A DNA stretch of 64,000 nucleotides from Listeria floridensis FSL S10-1187 (lineage in GTDB: Bacteria > Bacillota > Bacilli > Lactobacillales > Listeriaceae), in contig NZ_AODF01000007.1 in the NCBI RefSeq assembly GCF_000525875.1, positions 1 to 64,000 on the forward strand, read 5' to 3'. Positions 32,878 through 44,924 of this stretch are shown piece after piece. The position numbers were made by a program, and so were the translations under genes. Every line of letters starts with the position of its first letter. Positions within the stretch are counted from its first letter, which is position 1. Below the pieces are notes generated by a model that saw only the letters and a list, made by a program, of their open reading frames with translations, did no database searches and was not told the DNA's origin.

Positions 32878-34900
32878 ATGGTTAAGAATGAGCAAATAGC
32901 AAACGCAATGACGATCAAGCTGGATGATGTTTTGCCGAATAAGCTTCATTTGTTGAAGGGATTAGACGCGCACCAGATCGAGGTTTTCGGTTGACTAGGG
33001 AACAGACGGAAATTGCACTTAAAAATGCTTTACGCTATGTTCCTGAAAAATTTCACGAACAGGTTATCCCAGAATTTTTAGAAGAACTCACAACAAGAGG
33101 ACGGATTTACGCTTATAGATGGCGTCCTGAAGGCAGAATGCACGGAAAAGCGATTGAGGAATATCAAGGGAATTGTACAGCTGCTAAAGCAATGCAAGTG
33201 ATGATTGATAATAATCTTGATTTTGACGTTGCACTTTATCCGTATGAGCTGGTTACATATGGTGAAACGGGGCAGGTTTGCCAAAATTGGCTACAATATC
33301 GTCTGATTAAGAAATATCTGGAAGTGATGACAGATGAGCAGACTTTAGTCGTTGAATCTGGGCACCCGGTCGGGTTGTTTCGGTCGAAAAAGGATGCGCC
33401 GCGTGTCATTATTACAAACGGATTATTGATTGGCGAATATGACAACTTGGATGATTGGGAAGTAGCGGAAGAAATGGGCGTAACAAACTATGGTCAAATG
33501 ACAGCAGGCGGTTGGATGTATATTGGGCCACAAGGGATTGTTCATGGGACTTTTAATACGCTTCTAAATGCAGGTCGCTTAAAGCTCGGTGTTAAGGATG
33601 ATGGAGATTTGTCCGGTAAGCTTTTTATTTCATCTGGCTTGGTGGAATGAGCGGCGCGCAAGGGAAAGCAGCGGAGATAGCTCATGCGGTGGCGATTGTC
33701 GCCGAGGTTGATAAATCTAGGATTGATACACGGATGGAGCAAGGTTGGATTAAGAAATGTGCGGAAACGCCAGAAGAATCCATTCGGCTCGCTAAGGAAT
33801 CGATGGAGCGGAAAGAAGCCATGTCAATTGCCTATCACGGAAATATTGTTGATTTATTAGAATATGCTTCGGCGGAAAGAATCCACATTGATTTGTTGTC
33901 GGATCAGACTTCTTGTCATAACGTTTATAACGGCGGTTATTGTCCGGTTGGAATCACATTTGAGGAAAGAACGCGGCTTTTGCAGGAAGACCAAACGAAG
34001 TTTCGCAAGCTTGTCGATGAAACGCTTGTCAGACATTTTAACGCGATTAAAGGCTTGGTAGCTGAAGGGACATATTTCTTCGATTACGGAAATGCGTTTA
34101 TGAAGTCGGTGTTTGACGCAGGTGTGACGGAAATCTCGAAAAATGGACGGGATGATAAGGATGGTTTTATTTGGCCGTCTTATGTGGAAGATATTATGGG
34201 ACCAATGCTGTTTGATTATGGATATGGACCGTTTCGTTGGGTTTGTTTGAGCGGGAAACATGAAGATTTGAAGGCGACGGACCGGGCCGCAATGGAAGCG
34301 ATTGATCCGGAAAGACGCTATCAAGATCGAGATAATTACAACTGGATTCGCGATGCGGAAAAGAATCAGCTAGTTGTTGGGACGGAAGCGCGAATTTTGT
34401 ATCAAGATGCGCAAGGTCGAATTGACATCGCGCTGAAATTTAATCAATTGGTTCGTGAAGGTAAAATTGGGCCGGTGATGATTGGACGCGACCATCATGA
34501 TGTGTCTGGAACGGATTCGCCATTCCGTGAAACATCCAACATTAAAGACGGAAGCAATGTGACGGCAGATATGGCAGTGCAGTGCTATGCGGGGAACGCA
34601 GCGCGAGGCATGAGTTTGATTGCCCTGCATAACGGCGGCGGAACAGGTATTGGGAAGGCCATTAACGGCGGTTTCGGGCTTGTACTGGATGGAAGCGAGC
34701 TTGTGGATGATATTATTCGATCTGCGATTTCTTGGGATGTAATGGGTGGCGTGGCACGCCGCAACTGGGCGAGAAATGAACATTCAATGGAAACGTCGAT
34801 TGCATTCAATAAAGAAAAGAACGGCTCTGATCATATCACGATTCCATATTTGACGGATGATGAAGCGGTGAAAAGAGCAGTCGAAAAATACGTGAAATGA
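32878..34900 (+). CDS. hutU: Urocanate hydratase, long type (two frameshifts)
   Basis: About 674 residues from ATG 32878. It hydrates urocanate to imidazolonepropionate using bound NAD. Urocanase signatures are [26 protein letters not shown] and GRDHHDVSG. It belongs to the roughly 670-residue branch of the family, longer than the B. subtilis enzyme. One G is missing near 32961 (corrected [17 protein letters not shown]) and one near 33643 (corrected [11 protein letters not shown]). First gene of the hut cluster. Confidence 0.9.
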
Positions 34901-34913
34901 AAGGCGGAAGAGA

Positions 34914-36182
34914 ATGCACGCAGATAAGGTTTTAATTCATTTAAATCAGATTTTTTGTCCGAATGACAAAGGGCGTGCTTTACGCGGCAAGGAAATGGGT
35001 GAAGCTCGTTTAATGGAGCAAGGCTACATTGCGATACAAGAAGGTAAAATTTTGGCGGTTGGCGAGGGAACTCCTCCAGATTCTATTATCGGTGAAAAGA
35101 CAAAGCTGATTGACTGCACGGGGAAGACGGCGACGCCGGGACTAATCGACTCGCACACACACTTGGTTTACGGGGGAACGCGCGAAAATGAATTTGCAAA
35201 AAAACTAAACGGTGTCGCTTATTTGGATATTTTGAAAGAAGGCGGCGGAATTTTAAGTACTGTGCGAGCCACGCGAGCTGCTACGTTTCAAGAGCTGTAT
35301 GATAAAACGGCTAAGCTGATTGAACAGATGCTTGTACACGGGGTAACAACAGTGGAAGCGAAAAGCGGTTACGGCCTCAACTGGGAGACGGAAGAAAAGC
35401 AGCTTAAGGTGGCGAAAGAAATTGAACACCACTTGCCGGTTGATGTGATCTCAACTTTTATGGCGGCGCATGCAATTCCGGAAGAATATCGTACGAATCC
35501 AGACGGTTTTATTGATCTAATCATCACAGAAATGCTACCGAAAGTGAAGGAACAAAAGCTAGCTGAGTTTTGCGATATTTTTTGCGAGGCAGGAGTTTTT
35601 ACGGCAGAACAATCACGTAAACTTTTACAGGCAGCCGCTCTTCAAGGGTTTAAACTCCGAATTCATGCTGATGAAATTGAGTCCATTGGCGGTACTGATG
35701 TAGCTGCTGAGCTTGGAGCTGTAAGTGCTGAACATTTGATGGTTATAACGGATGAGGGAATCGAGAAACTCAGCCGTGCAAATGTGATCGGAAACTTGCT
35801 TCCGGCGACAACATTCAGCTTGATGGAGGATACGTATGCACCAGCGCGAAAAATGCTTGATCATGATATGGCCATTGCCCTTTCGACCGACAGTAATCCA
35901 GGGAGCTGTCCAACTGCCAATATTCAATTTATCATGCAGCTTGGCTGTTTTGCTGACAAGCTGACGCCGATCGAAGTTTTGAATGCGGTTACAATTAATG
36001 CGGCTTATGTGGTCGATCGCGCGGATTCGATTGGAAGTTTTGATAAGGGGAAAAAAGCGGATATTACATTGTTTGATGCGCCGAATATTGATTATCCGCT
36101 TTATTTCTTTGCAACAAATCTCGTTACAGATGTTTATAAAAATGGCGAATTAGTTGTAAAAAACCGCCAAGTCATTCAATAA
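34914..36182 (+). CDS. hutI: Imidazolonepropionase
   Basis: 422 residues, amidohydrolase superfamily. Metal ligands appear as HTH in [10 protein letters not shown], His in RIHADE and Asp in [20 protein letters not shown] is characteristic of HutI. It hydrolyses imidazolonepropionate to N-formimino-L-glutamate. ATG follows AAAGGCGGAAGAG, 13 bp after hutU. Confidence 0.95.
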   Translation: MHADKVLIHLNQIFCPNDKGRALRGKEMGEARLMEQGYIAIQEGKILAVGEGTPPDSIIGEKTKLIDCTGKTATPGLIDSHTHLVYGGTRENEFAKKLNGVAYLDILKEGGGILSTVRATRAATFQELYDKTAKLIEQMLVHGVTTVEAKSGYGLNWETEEKQLKVAKEIEHHLPVDVISTFMAAHAIPEEYRTNPDGFIDLIITEMLPKVKEQKLAEFCDIFCEAGVFTAEQSRKLLQAAALQGFKLRIHADEIESIGGTDVAAELGAVSAEHLMVITDEGIEKLSRANVIGNLLPATTFSLMEDTYAPARKMLDHDMAIALSTDSNPGSCPTANIQFIMQLGCFADKLTPIEVLNAVTINAAYVVDRADSIGSFDKGKKADITLFDAPNIDYPLYFFATNLVTDVYKNGELVVKNRQVIQ

Positions 36183-36207
36183 CTTTGAAAAAGGAGAGCA
36201 AAAAAAC

Positions 36208-37108
36208 ATGGCAAAATTAGTGGAATGTATCCCCAATTTTAGTGAAGGACAAAATCAAGAAACGATTGATGGGCTAGTTAAAATTGCAACGAGTATTCCG
36301 GGTGTTTCTTTACTTGATCATTCATCTGATCCAAATCACAATCGCAGTGTTTTTACGCTTGTTGGAGATGAAAATGGCATTCAGGAAGCAGCCTTTCAGC
36401 TGATCAAATTTGCAAGTGAGAACATAGACCTGACTAAGCATCACGGTGAGCATCCCCGTATGGGGGCTACGGATGTTGTTCCATTTGTACCCGTAAAAGA
36501 TGTAACAATGGAAGAGTGTATCGAAATCTCAAAAAAAAGTCGCGCAGCGGATAAATAGCGAACTGGATATTCCGATTTTCTTGTATGAAGAATCAGCGGC
36601 AACGCCAGAACGACAAAACTTAGCGAAGGTTCGTAAAGGGCAATTTGAAGGAATGACAGACAAGCTAAAGGAGCCTGAATGGGCGCCTGATTACGGGGAA
36701 CGCAAGGTTCATCCGACAGCAGGGGTTACGGCTGTTGGAGCGCGGATGCCACTTGTTGCCTTTAATGTGAATTTGGATACGGATAATGTCGAGGTCGCTA
36801 AAAAAATTGCAAAAGTTGTACGGGGTTCAAGCGGAGGGTTCAAATATTGTAAGGGAATCGGTCTTTTGCTTGAGGACAGAAATATTGCCCAAGTTTCTAT
36901 GAACATGGTCAATTACGAAGGCACCCCATTATATCGTGTGTTTGAGACGATTCGCTTTGAAGCAAAACGCTATGGTGTCGGAATTATTGGAAGTGAGGTT
37001 ATTGGTTTAACCCCAGCCAAGGCATTGATTGATTGTGCAGAATATTACTTGCAAATTGAAGAATTTGACGAGAAAAAACAAATTTTAGAAAATCACTTAC
37101 TAGGTTAG
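36208..37108 (+). CDS. ftcD: Glutamate formimidoyltransferase (frameshifted)
   Basis: About 300 residues; only the transferase half of the bifunctional animal enzyme. It moves the formimino group from formiminoglutamate to tetrahydrofolate, releasing glutamate. Signatures are VECIPNFSEG, HNRSVFTLVG and HHGEHPRMGATDVVPF. An extra A in the run at 36532-36539 breaks the frame; corrected, it reads SKKVAQRINSELDIPIFLYE. AAAGGAGAG lies before the ATG. Confidence 0.93.
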
Positions 37109-37119
37109 GGGAGAAGAAA

Positions 37120-37748
37120 ATGAAACTTGTAGATATGAAGATTACGGATTTTGTGAATGTTTTAGGGTCAGATGCTCCGGCTCCAGGCGGCGGCTCGGCT
37201 TCTGCGCTTGCGGCAAGTGTTGGATCGGCTCTTACCATGATGGTAGCTGAACTTACGGTCGGCAAGAAAAAATATGCGGAGTATGACGATGTGATGAAAC
37301 AAGTATTGATTGATGCAAAAAAAAGTAAATGTAGAACTGCTTAAAGCAATCGACAAAGATACGGAAGCATTTAATCAAGTATCTGCGGTATTTTCAATGC
37401 CGAAAGAGACGGATGCGGATAAAGAAGCACGGAAAACTGCTATGCAAAAAGCATTGAAACAAGCAGCTGAGGCTCCATATGAAATTATGGTGCTTGCAAG
37501 TGAAGCAATTGGAATTACGGAAAAAGCAGTTGGAAAGTCGAATGTCAATGCCGCAAGTGATCTTGGTGTCGCGGCACTTAATTTGAAATCAGGCTTGCAA
37601 GGCGCTTGGCTAAATGTCTTAATTAATCTTTCGGGAATCAAAGATGAAGCCTATGTAGAAAAATATAAGAACGATGGTGAGAAGTTACTTGCGGATAGTT
37701 GCGACAAGGCAGACCAAATTTATCAAGCGATTTTAAAAAATTGTTTAA
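37120..37748 (+). CDS. fchA: Formimidotetrahydrofolate cyclodeaminase (frameshifted)
   Basis: About 208 residues. It converts 5-formimino-THF to 5,10-methenyl-THF and ammonia. Family marks are APAPGGGSASALAASVG and TVGKKKYAEYD near the N-terminus and the helical body SNVNAASDLGVAALNLKSG. An extra A near 37318-37325 splits it, and another near 37735-37740 hides the stop; corrected, it ends AILKIV at 37748, which clears the fhs ribosome site. Confidence 0.9.
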
Positions 37749-37766
37749 AAAAGGAGTTTTGCAGCA

Positions 37767-39428
37767 ATGGTACTTTCAGATATCGAAATTGCCCATAAAA
37801 GTAAGATGAAGCCAATTAGAGATGTAGCGCGTGAAGCTGGTATCGACGAATCAGAACTTGAACTCTATGGGAACTACAAGGCCAAGGTAGCTGTAAATGA
37901 TTTAGAAGGTAGCAAAGCAAAATTAATTTTGGTGACAGCTATCACACCCACTCCTGCTGGTGAAGGGAAAACAACAACGACGGTTGGTCTTGGTGATGGA
38001 CTTAGAAAAATTGGTAAAAAAGCCATTTGTGCGTTGCGTGAGCCTTCACTTGGACCTGTATTCGGCGTAAAAGGCGGCGCTGCTGGCGGCGGTTATGCGC
38101 AGGTTGTACCGATGGAAGATATTAATTTGCATTTCACGGGTGATTTTCATGCGATTGGAGCAGCAAATAATTTGCTCGCTGCGTTAATCGACAATCATAT
38201 TCAACAAGGTAATCAGCTCGGGATTGATAATCGGCGGATTACGTGGAAACGTGTGGTTGATATGAATGATCGCCAGCTGCGCCATATCGTGAACGGACTC
38301 GGTGGGAAAATGCAAGGTGTACCGCGCGAAGACGGTTTTGATATTACGGTAGCTTCTGAAGTGATGGCAATTCTTTGTTTGGCCAATGATATTCATGATC
38401 TGAAGGAAAAATTGAAGAAAATCATTGTCGGATACACACGGGATAATGAACCGGTTACAGCCGGAGAATTAAAGGCAGACGGGGCGATGGCAGCGCTACT
38501 TAAAGATGCGATCAAACCGAATCTTGTGCAAACTTTGGAACATACGCCGGCTTTTATTCACGGCGGTCCATTTGCAAATATTGCGCATGGCTGTAATAGT
38601 GTTTTGGCGACGAAAGCTGCGATGAAGTATGCAGACTATGTGGTGACGGAAGCTGGATTTGGGGCTGATCTTGGTGCAGAAAAATTTATTGATATTAAAT
38701 GCCGTAAATCAGGATTGAAACCTGATGCAGCTGTTCTTGTTGCGACTGTGCGAGCACTTAAGATGCACGGCGGTGTTGAGAAGAAAGATCTCGGCAGCGA
38801 AAATGTAGAGGCAGTCATAAAAGGGATGCCGAATCTTGAAAAACATCTTGAGAATATTCAGGACGTTTATGGGCTTCCGGCAGTTGTAGCAATCAATAAG
38901 TTTCCGACAGATACAGATGCTGAACTGCAGGCGGTTGAAGAGGCTTGTAAGAAGCATGGTGCGAATGTTGTTTTATCTGATGTTTGGGCACATGGCGGTG
39001 ATGGCGGGGTTGAACTTGCTGAGGAAGTTGTTCGCCTAGCAAATGAACCAAACCACTTCCGGTTTGTTTATGAAGAATCCGATTCTTTAGAAGAAAAATT
39101 GACTAAAATTGTGACAAAAGTATATGGCGGAACTGGAATTGAACTTGCTCCTGCTGCCAAAAAAGAGCTGCGTCATATTGAAGACATGGGCTACGGACAT
39201 CTTCCAATTTGCATGGCAAAAACGCAGTATTCGTTTTCAGATGATGCCAAGAAAATCGGACGTCCGGAAGGGTTTACGATTACGATTAAAGAAGTAAAAA
39301 TTTCAGCAGGTGCCGGATTTGTTGTCGCACTTACAGGAGCGATCATGACTATGCCTGGTTTGCCAAAGGTTCCAGCAGCAGAGCATATTCAAGTAGATGA
39401 TCATGGTGTTATTTCTGGACTATTCTAA
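37767..39428 (+). CDS. fhs: Formate-tetrahydrofolate ligase
   Basis: 553 residues, intact. ATP-binding loop [20 protein letters not shown] at about residue 60, and family motifs [20 protein letters not shown] and [18 protein letters not shown]. It interconverts formate, ATP and THF with 10-formyl-THF. In this cluster it can run toward formate and ATP, disposing of the one-carbon unit from histidine. AAAGGAG before ATG. Confidence 0.95.
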   Translation: MVLSDIEIAHKSKMKPIRDVAREAGIDESELELYGNYKAKVAVNDLEGSKAKLILVTAITPTPAGEGKTTTTVGLGDGLRKIGKKAICALREPSLGPVFGVKGGAAGGGYAQVVPMEDINLHFTGDFHAIGAANNLLAALIDNHIQQGNQLGIDNRRITWKRVVDMNDRQLRHIVNGLGGKMQGVPREDGFDITVASEVMAILCLANDIHDLKEKLKKIIVGYTRDNEPVTAGELKADGAMAALLKDAIKPNLVQTLEHTPAFIHGGPFANIAHGCNSVLATKAAMKYADYVVTEAGFGADLGAEKFIDIKCRKSGLKPDAAVLVATVRALKMHGGVEKKDLGSENVEAVIKGMPNLEKHLENIQDVYGLPAVVAINKFPTDTDAELQAVEEACKKHGANVVLSDVWAHGGDGGVELAEEVVRLANEPNHFRFVYEESDSLEEKLTKIVTKVYGGTGIELAPAAKKELRHIEDMGYGHLPICMAKTQYSFSDDAKKIGRPEGFTITIKEVKISAGAGFVVALTGAIMTMPGLPKVPAAEHIQVDDHGVISGLF

Positions 39429-39466
39429 GCCAAATGAGTAAAACATAGGAGAGAGGAGAAAAGGCG

Positions 39467-40060
39467 ATGGAAAAAATGATCAAGCGAAAATCAGATTATA
39501 AGAAAAGCATTTGGACTGGCGGTACGACAACCGAACTTTTGATTTGGCCTGAAACAGCGCTGTATGAAGCACGTGATTTTGCGTACCGAATTTCAACGGC
39601 GACTGTGAGTTTACCGAAGTCGACTTTTACTTCTCTTCCTTCTTATGAGCGAAAACTACTGATTCTAGACGGTGAGATCGAGTTACAGCACGAAGCAGAC
39701 GGGAAAATGCGGCAGGAACGGCTGGCCAAATTTAGCCAAGACAGCTTCGGCGGTTCTGAGATCACAACAAGCTACGGGCAATGTATTGATTTCAATATCA
39801 TTTATACACCCGCCTATACCGCAACATTATCTTTAGTAGATTCGGAAGGAAAATATCAGTTGAGCCAAACAGCGGATTATTTTTATTACGCTCTGGCTGA
39901 GGAAATCTTGGTTCATTTCCCAAGTGAAGAGACGGTAAAGCTGCAAAAGGGAGACAGTTTGTTTCTAAGCGGAATATCCGGCGCAGCGAAGCTGTTTTTT
40001 ACAAGTACATATTCTTCTTCTGGAAATATTGCAGTCGAGGCTAAAATGACGCAACTATAA
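39467..40060 (+). CDS. hutD: HutD-family protein, second copy
   Basis: 197 residues of the HutD family (KSIWTGGTTTELLIWPETAL; FAYRISTATVSLPKSTFTSL; LPSYERKLLILDGEIEL; CIDFNIIY). It shares the W(S/T)GG and LPxYxRxL landmarks with the protein at 31824 but is shorter and clearly diverged. It lies inside the operon between fhs and the permease. Presumed to tune histidine catabolism. Confidence 0.8.
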   Translation: MEKMIKRKSDYKKSIWTGGTTTELLIWPETALYEARDFAYRISTATVSLPKSTFTSLPSYERKLLILDGEIELQHEADGKMRQERLAKFSQDSFGGSEITTSYGQCIDFNIIYTPAYTATLSLVDSEGKYQLSQTADYFYYALAEEILVHFPSEETVKLQKGDSLFLSGISGAAKLFFTSTYSSSGNIAVEAKMTQL

Positions 40061-40115
40061 AGATGATACGAAAAACGTGTATAGTCATGCCCGTCATATT
40101 GAGAGGGGACAGAAA

Positions 40116-41438
40116 ATGGCTACGCAAAAAGAAAGCGAAAAATCAAAATTTAGTTTGAGTGGAGCTACGTTATACGGTATCAACGCTGTCATTGGTTCAG
40201 GAATATTTTTACTGCCGCGAACACTTTATGAAGGACTTGGCCCGGCATCGCTTGTCGCGATGCTTGTAGATGTTATTTTAGTATTACTGCTCGCATTATG
40301 TTTTGCTGAGGTTGCCGGTTATTTTGATAAAAACGGCGGTGCCTTTCAGTATTCAAAAGCAGCATTTGGCGATTTTGTCGGTTTTAATGTCGGTGTACTA
40401 GGATGGGCTGTCACGGTTATTGCATGGGGTGCAATGGCTGCCGGTTTTGCCCGCTTGTTTATTGCACTTGTCCCGTCATTTAAACCTTATGAAACATGGA
40501 TTGCAGTCATTTTGATTGTACTTCTATCAGTGATTAATAGTTTTGGTGTTAAAACATCTAAAATTTTTACAATTACGATTACGATTGCAAAATTGATTCC
40601 GATCATTGCTTTTGTTGCGATTTCGGTATTCTTTATAAGAGGCGGCTTTGACGCTGGCAACTTTACGCCGTTTGTTCAGCTTCCGCCAGGTAAAAGCTTT
40701 ATGGAAGGAATGAGTTCATCAGCGCTTGTTGTCTTCTATGCTTTCATCGGTTTTGAAGCGCTACCTGTTGTTGCTGGTGAAATGCGTAATCCGAAGAAGA
40801 ATGTGCCGAAAGCAATCGTCATGTCGATCATCATCGTTTCCCTGCTTTATTTCTTAATTATTGCTGGAACAATTGCGCAGCTCGGAAACGGAATTTTAAG
40901 CACAGATACCCCTGTACAAGATGCTTTTACAAAGATCATCGGTCCAGTAGGCAAATTTATTATTACAATCGGCGCACTCATTTCGGTTGGCGGTCTCAAT
41001 ACGGGAGATTCCATGATGATTCCGCGTTATGCCTGCTCGATTGCAGAGGATGGTTTACTTCCAAAAGCATTTGCGAAGAAAAATAAGAATCAAGCACCGA
41101 TTTTTGCGATCATTGTTTCAGGGGTGCTTGCTTCCGCTTTAGTATTGAGCGGTTCGTTTGAACAGCTAGCTCAGCTAAGCGTGTTGATGCGATTTATTCA
41201 GTATATTCCGACGGCTCTTTCTGTCATTGCTTTAAGGAAAAAGGGACTTGAAGATCCAGGTTTCAAGCTTCCGTTTGGTCCGGTTATCGCAATTTTGAGT
41301 GTCCTTGTCAGCTTGTGGATGATTTCTTCCTCGAGTATGATTAACATTCTCTTTACGGTTGGAGCAATCTGTATCACAAGTATCTTATACTTTATTCTGT
41401 ACGGGAAAAAGAAAAGCGAAGGAAGCAGAGAGTTGTAA
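40116..41438 (+). CDS. APC-family amino acid permease, probable histidine/urocanate transporter
   Basis: 440 residues from ATG 40116 (GAGAGGGGAC upstream). About 12 membrane helices. The first carries the APC motif GINAVIGSGIFLLPRTLYEG; GFEALPVVAGEMRNPKKNVP is the typical loop after helix 6. Its position between hutD and hutH suggests import of histidine or a related compound. The substrate is inferred from context only. Confidence 0.85.
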   Translation: MATQKESEKSKFSLSGATLYGINAVIGSGIFLLPRTLYEGLGPASLVAMLVDVILVLLLALCFAEVAGYFDKNGGAFQYSKAAFGDFVGFNVGVLGWAVTVIAWGAMAAGFARLFIALVPSFKPYETWIAVILIVLLSVINSFGVKTSKIFTITITIAKLIPIIAFVAISVFFIRGGFDAGNFTPFVQLPPGKSFMEGMSSSALVVFYAFIGFEALPVVAGEMRNPKKNVPKAIVMSIIIVSLLYFLIIAGTIAQLGNGILSTDTPVQDAFTKIIGPVGKFIITIGALISVGGLNTGDSMMIPRYACSIAEDGLLPKAFAKKNKNQAPIFAIIVSGVLASALVLSGSFEQLAQLSVLMRFIQYIPTALSVIALRKKGLEDPGFKLPFGPVIAILSVLVSLWMISSSSMINILFTVGAICITSILYFILYGKKKSEGSREL

Positions 41439-41472
41439 AATGGGCAAATTTAACGTGAAGAGGTGTTAAGAA

Positions 41473-43021
41473 ATGACAAAAGAAGTAGTTTTAACAGGGA
41501 ACGATTTGACTTTAGACGAAGTGATTGGTGTTTCAAGATGTGGCTGGCAAGTGAAGATTGATCAGGATGCGATTGAAGCAGTAAAAAAAATCACGTGAAA
41601 TTATTGATGATATTGTGGCAAATAATCGTGTCACATATGGGGTCACAACTGGTTTTGGATCACTTGTAAGCGTTAGCATATCCACGGAAGACTGCTGCGA
41701 GTTGCAAGAAAATTTGATTCGGACGCATTCGAGCGGTTTTGGCGAGCCACTTGCAGAGGACGAAGTTCGAGCAACAATGCTGATTCGGATTAACTCACTT
41801 GTAAAAGGCTGTTCAGGCATTCGGCTCAGCACGGTTGAGACATTACTTGCGATGCTCAATCAAGGTGTGATTCCGCATATTCCTGAGAAAGGTTCACTCG
41901 GCGCATCAGGAGATTTGGCACCGCTTGCGCACATGGTTTTGCCGATGCTTGGCCTCGGTCGGGCATTTTATCGCGGAGAGCTGTTGTCTGGGAAAGAGGC
42001 GATGGAGAAGGCTGGAATTGAACCAATTCGGCTTGCGGCTAAAGAAGGTCTTGCTTTAATTAATGGGACTACAGTGCTTACGGCAGTGGGTGCACTTGCT
42101 ACCTATGATGCGGTTGAGCTGATCAAACTTTCCGATATTGCCGGTGCTTTATCGCTTGAAGTGCATCAAGGGATTGTGGATGTATTTGATGAAGCCTTGC
42201 ACCGGATTCGCCCGCAGTATGGTCAGCTTGCAACGGCACAAAATATGCGAAACTTGCTTTCAGGTAGTACGAAAGTTGTCCGTGCCTCGACTGAGCGCGT
42301 TCAAGATCCTTACACACTGCGCTGTATTCCGCAAATTCACGGGGCGAATAAAGATAGTGTGTCCTATGTAAAATCAAAAGTTGAAATTGAAATCAATTCA
42401 GCAACAGATAATCCGATTGTAACGGAGAGCGGCAAAGTCATTTCAGGTGGTAACTTCCACGGAGAGCCACTTGCTCAGCCATTTGATTTTCTAGGTATTG
42501 CGGCTGCGGAAATCGGAAGTGTATCCGAGCGGCGGATTGAAAGGCTCGTAAATTCCTCGCTCAGCGGACTTCCATCGTTTCTCGTCAAACATCCGGGGTT
42601 GAATTCAGGCTTTATGATTACGCAATATGCTGCGGCTGCGCTCGTTTCAGAGAACAAGGTTTTGGCGCACCCAGCAAGTATTGACTCCATTCCGTCGTGC
42701 GAAAATCAAGAGGATTTTGTGAGTATGGGTACGATTGCTGCGAGAAAGGCACGAGATATTGTGAATAATGCGCGCCGAGTTGTGGCAACAGAAATTATGG
42801 CGGCTTGCCAAGCGCTTGATTTTGAAGAGAAACAAGTTGGAAAACTCGGCAAAGGAACGCAAGTCGCTTATGATGTTTTCCGAAAGAGCGTCGATTTCAT
42901 TGAAAATGATCGGGATATTGAGATTTATGATGAGCTTGAAAAAGCAACCGCTGTTCTTTCAGACGGGCATCTCGTTGCCGCTGTTGAAGCAGTTGTTCCG
43001 CTTGTTTTAGAAGTGAGATAA
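41473..43021 (+). CDS. hutH: Histidine ammonia-lyase (frameshifted)
   Basis: About 515 residues. It removes ammonia from L-histidine to give urocanate, the first pathway step. The Ala-Ser-Gly triad that forms the MIO cofactor is in GSLGASGDLAPLAHM (about residue 143). NRVTYGVTTGFG and QDPYTLRCIPQIHG are also diagnostic. An extra A in the run at 41582-41589 breaks the frame; corrected, it reads EAVKKSREIIDDIVANNRV. Last gene of the cluster. Confidence 0.95.
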
Positions 43022-43032
43022 AGCAAGGTTTA

Positions 43033-43065
43033 AGAGCACCGGCATTTTTGCCGGTGCTCTTTTTT
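43033..43065 (+). terminator. Terminator of the hut cluster
   Basis: AGAGCACCGGCA/TGCCGGTGCTCT perfect stem, TTTT loop, T tail. Confidence 0.95.
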
Positions 43066-43293
43066 AAATTAAAATGGGATTTGAAAGCTACTGAAAAGCA
43101 TGGGGAAATATGCTATACTTGGAAACGATTCAGGTTATGAAGTATCAAGCTTTTTACTTGTAGCAGTATTCGATTTGCAAGTTTAAATGTGGACTATAAA
43201 AGATGCTGCTGGAAGCGGGTTTAAGTGAACGAAAAAGCAGTATTAGAATTGTAACCTCGGGGGAGAATCAACTGAGTGGGAAAAAGGAGATAG
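43066..43293 (+). promoter_or_regulatory. Upstream region of queH
   Basis: A -10-like TGCTATACT lies at about 43112. A 170-bp leader follows without an ORF or terminator hairpin. I looked for a preQ1 riboswitch, expected for queuosine genes, and did not see one. AAAGGAG precedes the ATG. Confidence 0.35.
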
Positions 43294-44025
43294 ATGAACA
43301 TGATGCCGAATATTACAGAACTGTTTGAGAAACTGCAGCCCGATCAGAAGATTAATTATGACAGCTTGCTCGAGAAAATGATTCATTGGTGGGAAAAAGA
43401 AGCCATTCGACCTAAGATTTTATTGCACAGTTGCTGTGCGCCATGTAGCACTTATACGCTTGAATACTTAACAAAATACGCAGATGTTATTCTTTATTTT
43501 GCTAATTCCAATATTCATCCGCGTGCTGAGTTTGAGCGGCGCAAACAAGTTCAAGCCGATTTTGTTGAAGCTTTTAATGGAAATACAGGATCACATGTCG
43601 AATTTATTGCTGAGAAGTATGAACCTCAAACGTTTTTGTGTGCCATAAAAGGGCTTGAAGAAGAGCCGGAAGGTGGTTTGCGATGCTCGGCTTGTTTTAA
43701 CTTGCGATTAGATCAAGCGGCGCAAAAAGCAAAGGAAGTCGGTGCTGATTATTTCGGTAGCGCACTTACAATTAGCCCACATAAAAACAGTAGCTTGATT
43801 AACTCGATTGGTGTGGAGATACAGCAGCTTTATGATGTAAGTTATTTGCCAAGTGATTTTAAGAAAAAAGGCGGGTATAAGCGTTCGGTTGAGATGTGCG
43901 AACAATACGATATTTACCGCCAGTGCTATTGTGGCTGTATTTTTGCAGCTAAACAGCAAAATGTGGATTTGAAACAAGTAAATCGCGAGGCAAAAGAATA
44001 TTTGAAGCAAAAAAAAGAGACCTGA
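43294..44025 (+). CDS. queH: Epoxyqueuosine reductase QueH
   Basis: 243 residues, QueH (DUF208) family. Conserved cysteines: HSCCAPC at about residue 46, CSACFN, and CYCGC near the C-terminus. It reduces epoxyqueuosine to queuosine in the wobble base of tRNA and replaces QueG in many Firmicutes. It ends close to the converging yebC. The start could also be ATG 43300. Confidence 0.9.
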   Translation: MNMMPNITELFEKLQPDQKINYDSLLEKMIHWWEKEAIRPKILLHSCCAPCSTYTLEYLTKYADVILYFANSNIHPRAEFERRKQVQADFVEAFNGNTGSHVEFIAEKYEPQTFLCAIKGLEEEPEGGLRCSACFNLRLDQAAQKAKEVGADYFGSALTISPHKNSSLINSIGVEIQQLYDVSYLPSDFKKKGGYKRSVEMCEQYDIYRQCYCGCIFAAKQQNVDLKQVNREAKEYLKQKKET

Positions 44026-44044
44026 TACAAAGGTCTCTTTTGGT

Positions 44045-44768
44045 TTATTCTGCAGATAAATCAACGTTATGATACACTTTTTGGACGTCTTCCAAGTCCT
44101 CAAGTGCATCGATCATTTTTTCGAATTTAACTAAATCGTCACCGGATAGTACCACTTCGTTTTGAGGCAGCATTTCGATTTCTGCAATCGTAAATTCTTC
44201 AATTCCTGCCGCTTTCAGTGCTTCTTGAACTTGATGGAAGTCGCCTGGTTCTGCATAGATGATTGCTTGATCGTCTTCGTCAAGAATATCGCGAACGTCG
44301 ACATCCGCTTCCATTAAGATTTCGAGTAGCTCTTCAGAATCTTTTCCAGCAACTCCAAATACAGCGGTGTTATCGAACATATAGGATACGGCACCGCTAA
44401 CCCCCATATTGCCACCGTTTTTGTTATAGGCTGTTCGAACATCCGATGCAGTCCGGTTTACATTGTTTGTCAGTGCGTCAACGATTACCATCGAGCCGTT
44501 TGGACCAAACCCTTCGTAACGAAGTTCAGAATAACTTTCATCGCCGGTCCCTTTTGCTTTTTCAATGGCGCGATCAATAATATGTTTCGGGACATTATAC
44601 GTTTTTGCCCGTTCAATGACGAAGCGAAGTTTTTGATTGGCATGCGGATCTGGTTCACCTTGTTTAGCGGCTACGTAAATTTCAATCCCGAATTTCGCAT
44701 AGATGCGGCTGTTATTTGTATCTTTTGATGCTTTTTTTTTCTTTAATATTTGCCCATTTGCGGCCCAT
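44045..44768 (-). CDS. yebC: YebC/PmpR-family protein (frameshifted near start)
   Basis: About 241 residues. Its start is [20 protein letters not shown] once one A is removed from the run near 44733-44740. Family landmarks are [40 protein letters not shown] and GAVSYMFD. YebC proteins bind ribosomes or DNA; recent work links the family to translation of proline-rich stretches. It converges on queH with a 19-bp gap. Confidence 0.92.
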
Positions 44769-44924
44769 AAGAACACTCTCTTTCTGATTTATCATGAATT
44801 AAAAATACTCTTGTTTCATTATATCGGTTCGGACGGCATTTGTTAAGTGGCAGGATGAAAAAATTCCTGTGAAAAGATATTCGGATAGGATATAATAAAG
44901 ATAGTGAATGGAGGAATGTGATTA

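Noticed and set aside
33857-34324. Long antisense ORFs across hutU, hutI, fhs, hutH and pgdA
   Set aside because: They are frame shadows of conserved genes, lack ribosome sites and show no recognisable protein features.
32990-34900. hutU as two separate genes
   Set aside because: Adding one G at about 33643 gives the conserved [10 protein letters not shown], so the two ORFs are one enzyme.
43066-43293. preQ1 riboswitch before queH
   Set aside because: The short pseudoknot pattern and an expression hairpin are not visible.
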